64,000 nucleotides of DNA from Astropecten irregularis (Eukaryota > Echinodermata > Asteroidea > Paxillosida > Astropectinidae), in assembly GCA_963971285.1 (NCBI GenBank), contig OZ020245.1:18862983-18926982 (forward strand), in the 5' to 3' direction. Positions within the stretch are counted from its first letter, which is position 1; each line of letters opens with the position of its first letter. The translations under genes and the position numbers were made by a program. Of this stretch, positions 13,027-25,271 are shown one piece after another. A model generated the notes under the pieces. It was not told where the DNA came from. It made no database searches and was given only the letters and a program-made list of their open reading frames with translations.

Positions 13027-13272
13027 GGGCCAATTTCATAGAGCTGCTTAGCACATAAATTCGCTAAGCATGACATTTCTGTCTAAGTAGTAAAAACAGA
13101 ATTAATAATCAAATTTCTGTGTGTTGTATAGGTCTATCACTTGCAATTGCTCTTTGGCTGTTGCTCGCTGACCATGAATATCAAATGGAAATTTCAATGG
13201 TGGTTTGTTTTGGGCAAGCTATTTTTGTGCTAAGCAATTTTGTGTGCTAAGCTGCTTCTATGAAATTGGCCC
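13027..13272 (+). mobile_element. CWG-flanked MITE, copy 2
   Basis: Ends GGGCCAATTTCATAGAGC and CTATGAAATTGGCCC between CAG trinucleotides (13024-13026, 13273-13275). Length 246 bp. The interior has GCTAAGCA repeats and CTTTGGCTGTTGCTCGC. Confidence 0.9.
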
Positions 13273-14081
13273 CAGATGTGGCACAATGCATCATTAATCT
13301 GATCCCATATGGGCTGCGTGGTACATAAATTATTATCCTCCCAAATCAACCGACAATTTTGCTGTGTATGACATGAACACTCCACACTTTCATCCCATCA
13401 GTTGTTAATAATATCCCCCAACCCTTTACAAAAAATGAAGTTATTGATTTCAGAACCAGATCGAATTACATGATATACGTCTCTGTCTTCTACTGCAGTT
13501 TCAGCTGGAATTATATTTGTGGTATTTTGATAGTTGTCGAGGAAATGAAATGAATAAACAGGTGATTGTAAGCATGTTCATATGAGCATTAAATAGTGCC
13601 TGAGCTTTTACTTGCAGGGACTAGACTGATTTGCGTGACAATGTTTACAATCCATCACGTGACGTATAGTGGGTATTTTGTCATCTCATTTGGCACAGAG
13701 AAGCGATGGAAACGTGCAAAGAAGAATGTGGACGATATAATAGTCTTCTTTGCTCGATTGTACTGCTGTTCCGCACCAAAAAACATGAATAACTATACCC
13801 ACTGTAATTTAATCTTGTGATGGCATGTAAACATTGGTCACACAATCGGTCTAAAATGCAAAGGGGAATATAGCATAATGTCATCTATTTTCCTGCCAAC
13901 AAAGTTGAAGTGCTGTGCTTATATATTTATAAATTGATGAAAATATCTATAATTTTCACCATGTGACACACAGTAAGCAGGAATCACAAGTGCACATAAT
14001 ATAGTCCCTTATACTGTGCTACCATTTGATAGCTAAATAGTCAATATTGCCTTGAATTTCATCCAGGCTGAATTGCTGCTA

Positions 14082-14256
14082 CAGTTGAACGCCTCTATAA
14101 CGATCCACAGACATTTTTCAGCGTATCGGTAGTTTGTTAAAGCGATTTACAATATCAATGCTCAGTATATGCCTATATATGTTCTGTACACACAAAATTG
14201 GGAGCCAAAGATGATGTTTGGTACAGCCAAATGTTCGGTATAATGACGTTCAACTG
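14082..14256. mobile_element. Pogo-like MITE
   Basis: Ends CAGTTGAACGCCTCTATAAC and GTATAATGACGTTCAACTG, flanked by TA on both sides (14080-14081, 14257-14258). The CAGTTGAAC...TATAAC end type is known from pogo/Tigger elements. Length 175 bp. Confidence 0.85.
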
Positions 14257-14608
14257 TATAGGACTGACAGTTTTTTATCTTATTTTTAGTATTACCCACT
14301 TTCTGGAAAAAAGAAATAGTTTTTGATCAGTTTTAAGCCAAAAGAAATCCTAATAATGTCTGACCATCATGGTTTGACTGTTGTAACATATGATAAGATG
14401 GAACTAATTGAGTAATGTTGAAATCATGTAAGGAAATTGAATGTATTTATAATTCCTCATATCTGTTCAGTGCTGAAGGATTTGACAAAAATACCAGTAC
14501 TGAAGATTCTTTATGTATTGATAAACATGTACAATAATTGCCCCTAGTAACAATTACATACATAATTGCATATGTTTGTTCATCATTAAATCAACCATAG
14601 TTTTTTTC

Positions 14609-14787
14609 AATAGGGCTCCGCGCTCAAGCTATTTATAGAATTCGCCCTTTATTCTCGACAGCTATAGTTACCTGGATGTTCGGACAAACATCACAATGTT
14701 AACGTGTATTAAAGTTAATGGCCGGGGCAATGTGAGACTTGTTTGTCCGAATTTCTGAATGTGACGTCACAAGCGCAGAGCCCTATT
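14609..14787. mobile_element. Short inverted-repeat element with TGACGTCAC
   Basis: Ends AATAGGGCTCCGCGCT and AGCGCAGAGCCCTATT; inner TTCGGACAAACA against TTGTTTGTCCGAA. Length 179 bp. GTGACGTCAC near its right end makes it similar in style to the element at 12287. Confidence 0.78.
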
Positions 14788-15730
14788 ATCCATGAATCTC
14801 TTTAAAATTATCCAATCACCGGTAGTTATGATAATTTGATGTCCTTTACACAACTATACCAGTATACCTCCACCCTTAAGTGATGGAAAAAATCCCTATA
14901 AATAGGTAAAAGTCACGAGTCGGCATCGTTGAGGTTATGGGTCAAGACATTTTTAGTTCACTCTTCACAACCGAAGAAAAAAGCTGATTCACTCAAATGA
15001 TGTCGGATACTCTCGTTGTGTTTTCCAGTGTTTCCTGAAATATTCCATGTACCTTTTGGGTCTGTCAACACTCAGTGCACTCAATTAAATTTCCAGTTTT
15101 CCAGCCATAGCCGAGGATTAGGTTACAAGGAGAGCTGGGACTGCAAGGTATACAGTATATAACCAGCCACACATACACATACGCAGCCAGCCCATAAGCA
15201 ACTGTGTATTAAAGATCCTTCTCCATTTACTCTGTCAAATCTCTAGGAAATCTGAGTGGCGGTAGCCGCTGAGCAGAGAAAATCCATTCACCCGGGGTGC
15301 AATATAAGGCATGCATTATATGGGGCTCTAGATCTATGCACAGCACTGGTACACGTTACCAAATCAATTTTCTTTTCTCTTAAAGGATATACCGATATTG
15401 CATATGAGTGTAATGGATACTGCAGAGCTTACCCTGAGAGCTTGGCGGCAGTATTTTGGGTTAATTGCAATCGTCCATGAACAGCATCATATGATGCATA
15501 CGGTATAAAGACACGTACGCTGCTCTGACAAATATTAGAGTATGGTTTTTAATCAAAGAGTAAAGTATTTTCGTAGCTCTTATTTACTTCTTCCTTTTTT
15601 ATTTCATTCTCCAATCATACCATGTGAGTAATTGTTGAACATATGTAAAATGTCACTCAGAATGGTTGAGGTTTTTAACCTGATTTTCCTCCGCAATTTT
15701 AAATCAAAGGTTTTTTGTTTTAAAAACTAA

Positions 15731-15800
15731 AAGAATCCTGCTCCAGTAAATTTTTCTTTGTTCACTTTTCAATGACTTTAAATTCAGTCAGTTTCCCTTG
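15731..15800 (+). mobile_element. SINE 3' fragment
   Basis: CTGCTCCAGTAAA, then TTCTTTGTTCACTTTTCAAT, then TTAAATTCAGTCAGTTTCCC. The same tail is found at 29461-29650 and 48311-48345. Confidence 0.65.
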
Positions 15801-16409
15801 TTGTTATTTGATGATTGTTTTTTGTTTAAATTGAAAATAGTGACACAAATTAATGGATATATACTGTATGTATACGATTGCTTGCTCAAGAAAATACAAT
15901 TTCAAATGCACTTAATACTGATCAACAGAGAAAAGAAATGTTTGATAAGCTGAAAGCTTACAAGTAGATGCATTATCGGGATGATATTAAGCATGTTACT
16001 CTTTAAGTGTTACATATTTTTTGGCAAGTTACAATAGAACCTTTAAAATTTGAAATTCTTTACCGCAGGTATTTTACCCAATATAAATGACTTTGTATTT
16101 TGTCTTGATAATGTATAGTGTTATTAGCAAACCTTCCGCAAACAACCATTGTACGGTCTGTTTGTTGCCCTTGAAATCATTAGAGTTGTATTAACATGCA
16201 CGTGCTGGCTTACATGTACCTGTAGGGTAAAATACACTGTGGAGAATGCGGGATGATTATTTATGGTGCGTGACATGTTGTAAAATGCTTGACTGCTCTG
16301 TACCGTTTCCCTCTTTTATCACTGTCATTGTGGAGGTAGAATTGTACCATACGTACGGGTACGTTTCCAGTCCAGCCTTCTTTCACTATATGCAATTTTG
16401 GCTTCTTAA

Positions 16410-16765
16410 AGGTAATATCATACTTCGGTTTTTGTCAAAGAAATACATATTCATGGGCAGAAATATCAAGGAGGATACAGTAACAGTCATCTGTGAAGAT
16501 TTCAGTCCCATGCGGTAACCACTTTGTGAGAAAACAGTGAAAAACTGCCACAGTATTTCCTAAGTCTTTTTTCTTTTTTCTTTTTAAAAGATCAACAATA
16601 ATTTGGGTCACTGGTTTTATTCTTTTCTGAATAAATACAGCATTTCATGCAGAAAAAAATCAACAGTATGTTTCTGCCATCATCATCTTCATACCCTGTA
16701 AGTTATAGGTATTAAAATCTGTTAAGATTTCTTTTTCGGTATGCTACCCAAGTACGATACTACCT
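16410..16765 (-). mobile_element. TTAA MITE family 1, complete reverse copy
   Basis: TTAA at 16406-16409 and 16766-16769; ends AGGTAATATCATACTTCGG and GTACGATACTACCT. The orientation is opposite to most copies. Length 356 bp. Confidence 0.92.
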
Positions 16766-16825
16766 TTAAAGTATTCCGTGAATACATAACAAAAACAGTT
16801 GAATTTTAGACTTTGAGATACATGA

Positions 16826-16996
16826 GTAGATCCTAGTAGGATTGCAACATTGAGCCCTCTGACCATTTAGCAAGCTTTGAGAAAGATCCTGCTAGGATCA
16901 TGATCTGAGGCCCTGCTAACTCATAAGCATTTCACATATTTCAGGTCATTATTTTGCTTGATGAGCAGTTTGTAGTGGTTTATATTGTATAGAAAG
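16826..16996 (+). repeat. Dispersed GATCCTGCTAGGATC repeat, copy
   Basis: Contains AAAGATCCTGCTAGGATC, GAGGCCCTGCTAACTCATAA and TTTCAGGTCATT followed by GATGAGCAGTTTGTAGTGG, as at 6500-6690. Confidence 0.75.
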
Positions 16997-17252
16997 TGCA
17001 ATTTGTGTGATGGGATATAAATGAGACAGTTACTGGACTGTAACCGTCACCAGTATTATCATATTTTAACATGACCTGAAATTATGCTGAAATTACTTTA
17101 ATATTGTTCTGGTGTTCTTTGCCCATTTTACACGTAATTGCTTTCAATAATTGCTTTATTTCCGATGGATGGATATAATTCCCTGAACATGTTGAAGGAA
17201 ATGTCCTGATGTTGTCTTCCTCTCTCTCTCTCTCTTCTTTGCCCACTTGCAG

Positions 17253-18135
17253 GATCAATCTTGAGCTGTGCCGAGCTGATAAATGATCACTGTGAACGTA
17301 TCAGGGACTGAGCATCCATTACTGCACCCCACTCATCATAGTACACTCATAGAGATTCTACACACTGTCGTTGCAGGTCAGACATTGTGGCACGCAACCC
17401 ATCATTACAAACTAAATCACTCCTCCCTTGCGCTGGCAGTGACTGCAGCGTATTCATCAACACTAAGCCCGTACAGATCAGCAGTGAAGCAGCTAGCCAG
17501 TGGTATATAGCAGAGCAGGCCCATGATTGGAAATGTGAGTCTAGTGGCTGGCGAGGCGGTCTCTCAGAGAGCTTGATGTCACTGTCGCTGGGGATGATGC
17601 AGTTGTATTTGCAGGTGTAACCCTCCAGAGAGTGAGACACATCAACAATATCTCGTGATTCCTTTCACTATCTGCAACTGAGGAACGGATGAAGCCGTGT
17701 TCTTTGTAAACCGGCATCTGGGGAATTCATTTCAGAACTGCGCCAGCAACACTTCCATCGAGGGGAAACACTTTTTTTCTTTTAAGGAAATTTGTCGGGG
17801 TGTGATTGACCAAGAAGGCAACTTCAAATCAGGATGATGCGATGACTGGTCAGAAAGAAAAGATCTAGCAAGTAATGATGCGTACACATATCAACATGCC
17901 AGCTGCCTGCGTAAATAAAGTTACAGCCTAGGGGTCTAGTTATCCCCTTGCTGGTTTGATGAGTTGACCCGCTGAGAGGGAAATCTTTCTCTTCTCCAGG
18001 AAGCGCTCACAAACTGGAGTGACGGATTGATGCTCATCATTCAACAATCATACCAACTTGTTTCCTGCTTTCACTCATTTGACGTTTTTCTCTGAGATCT
18101 TTATTTGGAGAGTGAACGGTGCAAGACAGACAAAT
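17253..18135 (+). other. Probable 5' UTR part of the first coding neurexin exon
   Basis: A CT-repeat pyrimidine tract at 17219-17240 followed by TTGCAG at 17247-17252 is a textbook splice acceptor. The sequence after it is less AT-rich than its surroundings and runs without an obvious donor to the start codon at 18136, so the coding exon probably starts at 17253 with about 880 nt of leader. Vertebrate alpha-neurexin genes also place the signal peptide, LNS1 and EGF1 in one large exon after a non-coding exon. Several upstream ATGs lie in it, including a 21-codon uORF at 18030-18095, which could lower translation. An alternative is that transcription starts inside this stretch. Confidence 0.5.
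18030..18095 (+). promoter_or_regulatory. Upstream ORF in the probable neurexin leader
   Basis: ATG at 18030 opens a 21-codon frame closed by TGA at 18093-18095, 40 nt before the neurexin ATG and in a different frame. If this leader is transcribed, ribosomes would meet it first. Such uORFs often damp translation of the main frame; that role is inferred from position only. Confidence 0.3.
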
Positions 18136-18868
18136 ATGGCCGGATACTTTAGAAACAGCAGATTTCTGCTGGCATGCTTGTGCTTCATGGTACATGTCTT
18201 AATTACGAGCGCTCTGTACTACAGGGGTACTGAAGATACTTACACACAGTATGAAAGGTGGAATACGTCAGTGAATGGAACTCTCAGATTCCAGTTTAAG
18301 TCCAGGCAATCGAGCGTTCTCTTAGCGTATGCCGATGATATGAAACAAGTGGACTTCATGGAAATTGCAATGGAAGATGGCAGCCTGCTCCTGCACATGA
18401 GAATCAACAACAAAGCCAGGACTCTCATCGTTGGAGATAACCTGGACGATGGAGACTGGCATACGGTCGAAGTCATCCGAAACAACCCCAGAAAATTAAC
18501 TTTTAAAGTGGACGGTGACGAACGGTCGGGAACGGTGGACGGGGAAATCATTGAGCTGCCGACGCAAACGGATTTCTTCTTTGGCGGTATCCCGCAGCAG
18601 GTACGGCGCTCTCACCTAGCCCAGCCGGATGTCCAGGCTCGCACCCACCTAAAGGGCCACATACGTAACATTGCTTACTTGGTGCAAGCCCGACCAAACC
18701 GATGGCGTCGGCCAGAGCAGCTTGCCTCCAACGATGTGATCGAGGATGTTTCTGATCTATGCAGTACCAACGATCCTTGTAAGAGCGGAGGATTGTGCGT
18801 GAGTGAGGATGGGAGATCGCGCTGCGAGTGTGACGGAACTGGTTTTGTGGGGGAAATCTGCGAGGAAG
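18136..18868 (+). CDS. NRXN: Alpha-neurexin coding exon 1: signal peptide, LNS1, EGF1
   Basis: This exon encodes the N-terminus of a presynaptic cell-surface receptor that binds neuroligins and other postsynaptic ligands. The ATG at 18136 has A at -3 and G at +4 and is the first ATG in this frame. Residues 9-26 are hydrophobic and end ITSA, a likely signal peptidase site after Ala26. Residues about 27-200 form a laminin-G/LNS domain; visible landmarks are FQFKSR, DFMEIAMEDG, DGDWHTVEV, FFFGGIP and LKGHIRNI, all alignable with neurexin LNS1. Asn43 and Asn47 sit in N-glycosylation sequons. Residues 208-243 form an EGF domain with six cysteines (209, 215, 221, 230, 232, 242). The exon ends at GAGGAAG|GTGAGT in phase 1. 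The open frame continues 27 nt into the intron and is not the real end. A frame starting at TTG 18058 is not a proper start. Confidence 0.93.
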
Positions 18869-19639
18869 GTGAGTTCTTCGTTGTAAAGATAACATAATAA
18901 CCTAACACCAGCATGGCATGGCTTTGTATGTGTGCATGTATAGTCAAAGAAGCATTCATTGTTGCCTATCTAGAACCAGTTTGGATGCAATATTACAATC
19001 AGTTCTTGGCACAAACCATCTGGATCATTCATTCCACACTTGACATGGTAATGTCTGTCACATCACGTCTATTGCTTTGCTATTAAAAGTGAACCATGGC
19101 TAACAGTGTATTACCATGTTAAATGTGGATTGGCACATCTATATTAAAATAGCAAAAAACACCAAGCCTCTAAGCCAAAATGGAACACCTCTGTATTGCA
19201 TTATGTAAAAAATAATAATAATAATAACAATAGAAAGTCGGGAAGAATTTTGTTCAGAAAAAAACAATATTGGAAATTTGGGAGTATTTAAAAACACGTA
19301 CATGTGATCCAGCTCTGCTAGTGACAGCTTGATTAAAAATGATTCGCATGTATGCATAGCCTTGGGGATGTGCACAGCTGTATGTAATGTAATTAATTGA
19401 ATACTGCCGTATGCATCTAACCCGTCTGAAACATGTCTGTCACTTCACGTCTCCTCAGCGCAGAATCCACGCTTATTTGGAGCGTGATGTTCTGTAATTC
19501 TCTGAATTTGCATGCTCTTGCACATTTTTATTGGCTATTTTGTGGTTGTTTTTGTACTGGAAAAGATGAGTGTGGAATTTGAATATTCTGTGTATGAGCG
19601 AGATGTTGTGAATGATGATGTTCAACGTATGTGAGGGAA

Positions 19640-19985
19640 TGAAATAATAATAATAATTTGGGAGGCTAATCATCCTTACTGGCAGCTGGGGTGCTGAATT
19701 GCAAAGGATGCGACTTCAACGTGATCGAGTAGCAGGCTTTCATGGGCGCCCTTGGCTGCCAGCCACATCAACTCATATATGATCACGGGGTATACAGCCT
19801 TAGATCGAAAGTGTTTGATTTTTGTGGAGGGAGGAAAACCAGATCACCTGGAGAAAAACCCTCGTAGCATAGGAGAGAACCAACGCACAACTCTACTCAC
19901 ATATGACCCCGGCCGGATTCGAACCCGGGCCACATCGGTGAGAGGCGAGTGCCTAACGCACTTGCCACCTTTGCCCCCAAATGGA
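19640..19985 (-). mobile_element. tRNA-derived SINE with a GGAGGAAAACC-type body
   Basis: Minus-strand A-box-like GTGCGTTAGGCACTCGCC and B box GGGTTCGAATCC at 19905-19975. The body GGAGGGAGGAAAACC...GGAGAAAAACCC matches a SINE type widespread in marine animals. A second piece is at 62325-62605. Confidence 0.7.
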
Positions 19986-20013
19986 GGTATCATAGTGTTC
20001 TGGGAGCAATGGA

Positions 20014-20209
20014 CCGTGGAACTCAGCCATAACGAATGCCGCTATATCAAACATTTGGCTATACCAAACATCATCCTTGGCTCCCAATTTGTGTGTACAA
20101 AACATTCACAGGCCTGCTGAACATTATAAAATCATCACCATAATGAACGCCCACTATAACGGACAATTTCTGGGCATCCCGCCATGTTTGTTATAGTGGC
20201 GTTCCACTG
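20014..20209. mobile_element. Pogo-like MITE, related copy
   Basis: Left end GTGGAACTCAGCCATAACGA, right end TTATAGTGGCGTTCCACTG. It shares GCTCCCAATTT/GTGTACA interior words with the copy at 14082. It directly follows a SINE at 19640-19985. Confidence 0.75.
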
Positions 20210-20540
20210 TGTATCGTTTTATGTAATTCTGATGTGCATCTTGTCCTTGAACTTACTACATACAGTGTGAAGGACGATACAGACACACATACATGTAATT
20301 CTCTATGAGCCTCCTCCATACATAGGTTTTTTTTTTAGCCTGTTCAGATGTAGTGGGAGTATGAAATTTTCTTATTGATGTGTTATACTTTCTACATGTT
20401 GCCACCTGAACATTCTAGTAATGATAATAATGGCTATTAATAAAGCGCCTTTACAAAAAGATCAAAGCACTGTATAAAAAATAACAGAAACAAAAAAAAG
20501 ATAAAGATGGTCTAGGGGTTATGAACAAAAATTTGTTTAA

Positions 20541-20853
20541 GGTTCTATCATACTTTGGTAGCATACTGAAACAGATTTACCTATACTTACAGAGTACTGT
20601 ATAAAGATGGTGCTGGTAGAAACAAACCATTAAAATGTTTCTGCCTGAAATGGTGTATTTATCCAGAAAATAGTGAAACCGATGACAAAAACCAATTTTG
20701 ATCTTCAGGAGATCAAAACTGTGAAAAGATTTCAGAAATGATGGATGTTTTTCACTGTTTTCTCAAAAAGAGGACACTGTATGGGACTGTTGCTTGATAT
20801 TTTTGCCCATGAATCTGCATTTCTTTGACAAAAACCAAAGAATGATATGACCT
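20541..20853 (+). mobile_element. TTAA MITE family 1
   Basis: TTAA at 20537-20540 and 20854-20857, ends decayed (GGTTCTATCATACTTTGG; CCAAAGAATGATATGACCT). It has an internal deletion relative to complete copies. Inside the large neurexin intron. Confidence 0.88.
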
Positions 20854-21628
20854 TTAAGACATGCTTCCTGAAAAAAAAAACGATAGTAGGAGTATGTTTG
20901 ATGTTGATGGGGATGCAGGTTCCGCAGTTTGGACTCAACTAAAAAAAATCAAACTTTTTCAGCAAGTTGCTGGAGTTGGGAGACATACGGAGTGTGCGAT
21001 CTTCTGATCATTCCAACGTCTGTCTACTGTCGCATCATTGCTTACCGTCCATCCCCCCCCCTTGACACAGTCCTACTGCGTGAGTCTAACACCCTAACTA
21101 ATTACGCTATGATATTTGATATTTGCTCAATTAACTCTGAGATTGGAAAAATCTACATGCGTATACCACAGGGGGGATCAAACGGGGAGTTGCGATGTGT
21201 TTGTTTATGGCAAGATGCCATCTGTGATGGAAAATCACGTGCCATTTCCCTAAACACAGGATTTGCGCATACGTTATTATACAGACTGCTTGTCAATGGT
21301 ATAGCATGGGACAGACCATAATATAGGAATGATAAGTGTAACATGCTAACAGAACATCAACTCTCAACTTGATATAAACATGTTTACACCTGTGTAAAAT
21401 CAATACCAGACAGTACACTGTGTATATGTGTCCACGTATGCTTTTACAGTGTGTAGATTGCACGTATCAAATATATTACCTGAGAATATGGACTGGATAT
21501 AGAATTTGATTTCATTTAGAAAAATAATCTTTATAATAATCATAAACAATATACATGTACATGTCATATTGTTTGCAGGAAAATTAAAAGGGTCCAATGA
21601 AAAATCTAATGACAAGTACAGTATATTA

Positions 21629-21742
21629 GGGGCCTGTTTGTCTAATGCTCAGGATCACAGATCCGGATCCCATTTTAATGTACCCTGCATAGGACGTGGA
21701 TCCCCAAATTTAGGATCCTGTGCATTAAAACAAACAAGCCCT
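21629..21742. mobile_element. GGGCCTGTTTGT MITE, copy 1
   Basis: Ends GGGGCCTGTTTGTCTAATGC and GCATTAAAACAAACAAGCCC. The interior GGATCCCATTTTA...CCCTGCATAGGACGTGGATC is shared almost base for base with the copy at 44607. Confidence 0.85.
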
Positions 21743-22459
21743 AAAATTCCAAATTGATCTGAAGGAGATCATTCACAGGATTAGCACTATATATACTTTC
21801 CTGAGTCATGAAACAAGGGGTGGAGTAGACACAGTACCAGTAACAGTCATATTTGCACTGTGTAAGAGACCACTAGTCTAGCACTTATGTCAGCGACTTT
21901 ATACATTGTCCCTATGTGCATATAATCATAGAGGTAGCTCTATGCTTTAATGTAGCCCGCACATTTTGAGTGGTCCATTAAACTTGTGCTGCAACAGTCG
22001 GGCACATGATACATGTATTAAGTACATGTACTTCACTCTGTGCACACTGCTGGTATTGTGTGTAACATTTCAGATAGCAAGGTCGGAATGATTACATTTT
22101 ATGGTCTTTTTTGTATAATGACATGTACAATGTATTTCATTTAAAGTCATCCATGTAATTCCTACACTTGCATGACATTCATTCAAAATGGTGATACATG
22201 ATCTGGGATTTCACCAAACACTAAGATTACTCTTATATGGTGATAGTAAATTGTAATATGACATCAAATGTTGCTTAGCAATTAAGACGCATGAATTCAC
22301 ACTTAAGATCAATCTCAGTGCTTCATGAAATCGTCTCCTGACTTCAAAGAGTTCTTGGCTGTACGTTGTCCCATCTTCTACTTTTGTACACTATTCAATT
22401 ATCTTTTGTCGGATATTTCTCTGTCACCGGGTCCCTAAAGAGATTCCAGAAACACTTTA

Positions 22460-22633
22460 CAGGGATGTGAGACTTCAGATTTAAATTTGATTTCAGTTTT
22501 TTATTTGTTTTGATTTGAACTTAGAATTTCAGCTTTTTGTGTACACCTACTCTGTACAAAAGTATAGAAACTTCTCAATTTCATCTTTGTTTGCTTGATG
22601 TTTTCAAATTTGTTATGGCTGCTCACATCCCTG
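22460..22633 (+). mobile_element. AGGGATGT-ended MITE, copy 1
   Basis: Ends CAGGGATGTGAGAC and GCTCACATCCCTG. Interior CTTCAGATTTAAAT and CTCTGTACAAAAGTATAG are shared with the copy at 63188. Confidence 0.8.
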
Positions 22634-22850
22634 ACTTATAAAGTGGATGTATGGTATTTAATTTTATATGAAAAAACTACTAGTAGAAGAAATATGTTAC
22701 TAATTTAGAGACATTCTGAAAAAAAATATGGAAGTTTTGTGTCATTGATGAGACACATGCAAACATATGCAGCAACAATTGTCCTCAATGTTATGAGTGT
22801 GAACAAGTGCAGAGTGATTGCTGCAAGTATAATCCATATCAAGTCTTCTG

Positions 22851-23083
22851 GTGCCAATTTCATAGAGATGCTCAGCACAAAAAAATTGCTTAGCACAAAA
22901 ATGGCTTGCCCAATTAAACAAACCACCATTCGATTTGATATCCATGGTTAGCGAACAACAGCCAAAGAACAATTGCAAGTGATACACAACACATGGAAAT
23001 TTGGTTGTTAATCCTGTTTTTATTTAGGAAGAAATATCATGCTTAGCAAATTTTTGTGCTAAGCAGCTCTATGAAATTGGCCC
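22851..23083 (-). mobile_element. CWG-flanked MITE, copy 3
   Basis: Reverse orientation relative to the copy at 13027. Ends GTGCCAATTTCATAGA and CTATGAAATTGGCCC, with CTG on both sides (22848-22850, 23084-23086). Confidence 0.9.
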
Positions 23084-23570
23084 CTGTTCGGTGCTTCAGT
23101 TCCGAAATGACATGTACATACACAAACAGAAGAAAAAGCCATTCCAAAATGCAATACTGCTTGATTAGCATAGAACAAATTAGAATCAAATGATGCGAAG
23201 GAATATCTAATTAGCCTTGTATGGTAGTGGCATAATTCATTCACTAGACTGTGACTAATGGTCCAATTAAGATGTGACACACCAATTATAAAGCGTTCTT
23301 CATTTCGCCGGTGCGGTAGTTTAGTAGTTTCTTCTCTGCTTGTTTTGTTGGAGGCCGATTAGTCAGATGTTCAGGAAGTTCAGATTCTATAAGGCCGAGA
23401 AACAGGCAAAACTTTGCAAAGCCAGATATTTTTCATAGATGAACAAACTGGTAATTGTTTGACAGTACAAGGAGTCAAACACCATGTTTGATTATCGATA
23501 GTTTAGTTGATACCATAATAACAAAAAGGGTCAATTTCGTCCACTTTCCTATTATTTGGCTTTTACTCAA

Positions 23571-23891
23571 AGCTATACTATCATACTTTGGTAGCATATA
23601 CCGAAACCAAAATCTCACAGATTTACCTATAACAGGGTATAAAGATGGTGATGGTTAGAAACAAACCATTTTTCTGCCTGAAATGCTGTATTTATCCAGA
23701 AAAGAGTCAAACAAATAGACCAAAATGAGTTTGATCTTCGGAAGATCAAAAATACGGTTAAAAATACTTTGGGCATTTTTCACTGTTTTCTCAATGGGCA
23801 CCGCATGAGACTGGGAATTTCACAGATGACTGTTACTGTATCTTTCTTGATATTTGTGCCCATGAATCTGCATTTCTTTGAAAAAATACCT
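23571..23891 (+). mobile_element. TTAA MITE family 1, decayed ends
   Basis: The family interior is clear (GGTATAAAGATGGTGATGG, GATCTTCGGAAGATC palindrome). The left end is eroded, and the right end retains CCT followed by TTAA (23892-23895). Confidence 0.85.
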
Positions 23892-24823
23892 TTAATAGAA
23901 GGTCACTTTCCCCCAATCACACACAATAACAATGTAATTTATCCCTTTGAAAAATGTATACAAGTTGTACTTGAAACTGATGAGCACCATGCAGACCTAT
24001 GTATTGTAATTGTCAGTACAGAATCTGTTCTTGTTTCGTTCTCTTCTACGAATGATACTGACAATGCAGACTTTTTTTTAATACAGTTGAATGTCTTGAA
24101 ATCCCCTCCATGATTATACTGAGTGTCAGTTAGGATTAAACTCAACTGTCTTGGAAATTTGACCCCTTTGCTTTTGTATTGATTCAATTTCATGCAGTCA
24201 GAGGGGTCCAGACATGTTTCTTGTCAAATAAATATTTGCTGGAAAATTGCAAAGGCCCCTGTCATAAGGCTACATATTTACAATTTTGGGTCCATTACAG
24301 ACCTGTGCCATATTTGTAGTAGCTACTATGCATGGTGAATACATCATAAAGGAGTGTATTGCTTGGTACTGGTATAATATGATACCTTGTATACATGTAT
24401 ATACTCAGCACCGTAGGCTTTGCCCAAGCACGTGCTTGTCCCTTGTAATTACGACACAAGTTTCGGCAACAAAATCAATTTCTTTTTTTTTTTTTGAATC
24501 GTGCACGGACTCTGGTCTTTCAATTTGTTGTGATACATCACATGGGGCAGTTTTGGACAAAGAATTCTTATTTTTCTGTAATCTTGCCGAGCAGCGTGCC
24601 CCTGTATTCAGCATAGCTCTGCCGCATCACTCCAGGGAAAACAAGATGATTTCATGAATTCTTACTTCATCTGGGTTTTCATTTAAATGTACACGTAGCT
24701 TTATTATTATTATTTTATTTTTTTTGGCCAATATTCCATGGGTATGTTGAAATTTTACTTCTTTTTTGGAATGGAAATGAATCTATAGGCAACAACCGAT
24801 TTATGTTTTTTATGTCTGTACTG

Positions 24824-25012
24824 GGGCCAATTTCAAAGAGCTGCTAAAGAACAAAATTTTCATGTGATGTTTACTGCTTTTGATTTGTATTCGGCCATTG
24901 TTTGCTGAGCATAACATTCACAAGTTGTTTTGGCTAGCATACTGGTTTTATTTACTGAGGTTTTTGGTGCTTAAGCTAATTTTGGTGCTTAGCAGCTCTA
25001 TGAAATTAGCCC
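24824..25012. mobile_element. CWG-flanked MITE, copy 4
   Basis: Ends GGGCCAATTTCAAAGAGC and CTATGAAATTAGCCC between CTG trinucleotides (24821-24823, 25013-25015). Shorter than the others through an internal deletion. Confidence 0.88.
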
Positions 25013-25123
25013 CTGGTCTCTGACAGCCATACTCTGGTTTCTGTTCCCAATTCAAAAACTGTAAGCTTGTTTTGGGGGATTAAACGGCAATAAGAAATAT
25101 TATATTAAAGAAAACATAGCAGT

Positions 25124-25271
25124 AATGGGAGACTTTTGGAGAACGGGTCTTGAGTCAACAGCGCATGCGCTATTAACCATGCTTTCACAATTGTGAGCAT
25201 GCACGCGTTGTTTTGCGCGTGGGTGCGCTTGCGCTGTTGACTTTAGACTGGTTCTCTAAAAGTCTCCCATT
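25124..25271. mobile_element. GC-rich palindromic MITE
   Basis: About 45-bp imperfect inverted ends: AATGGGAGACTTTTGGAGAA on the left, TTCTCTAAAAGTCTCCCATT on the right, then GTCAACAGCGCATGCGC against GCGCTTGCGCTGTTGAC. Length 148 bp; it could fold into a long hairpin. Confidence 0.82.

Larger units (their letters stand above)
1..17252. other. Upstream region without a recognised gene
   Basis: No open frame here resembles a known protein; the longest are about 120 codons, and several are translations of repeat ends. The stretch holds MITE copies, a minisatellite near 5.2-5.6 kb, an 82-bp tandem duplication near 6.8 kb and palindromic GATCCTGCTAGGATC repeats, all listed separately. The remainder is AT-rich unique sequence in which I see nothing. 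It may be intergenic DNA or the intron behind an untranslated first exon of the neurexin gene. No clear promoter was found. Confidence 0.6.

Noticed and set aside
18240-18959. Three antisense frames of 94-115 codons opposite exon 1.
   Set aside because: Shadows of the neurexin coding exon; no similarity to any family and no own start context.
20929-21321. A 130-codon open frame.
   Set aside because: No domain, no family resemblance, no splice context; length is within chance for 64 kb.
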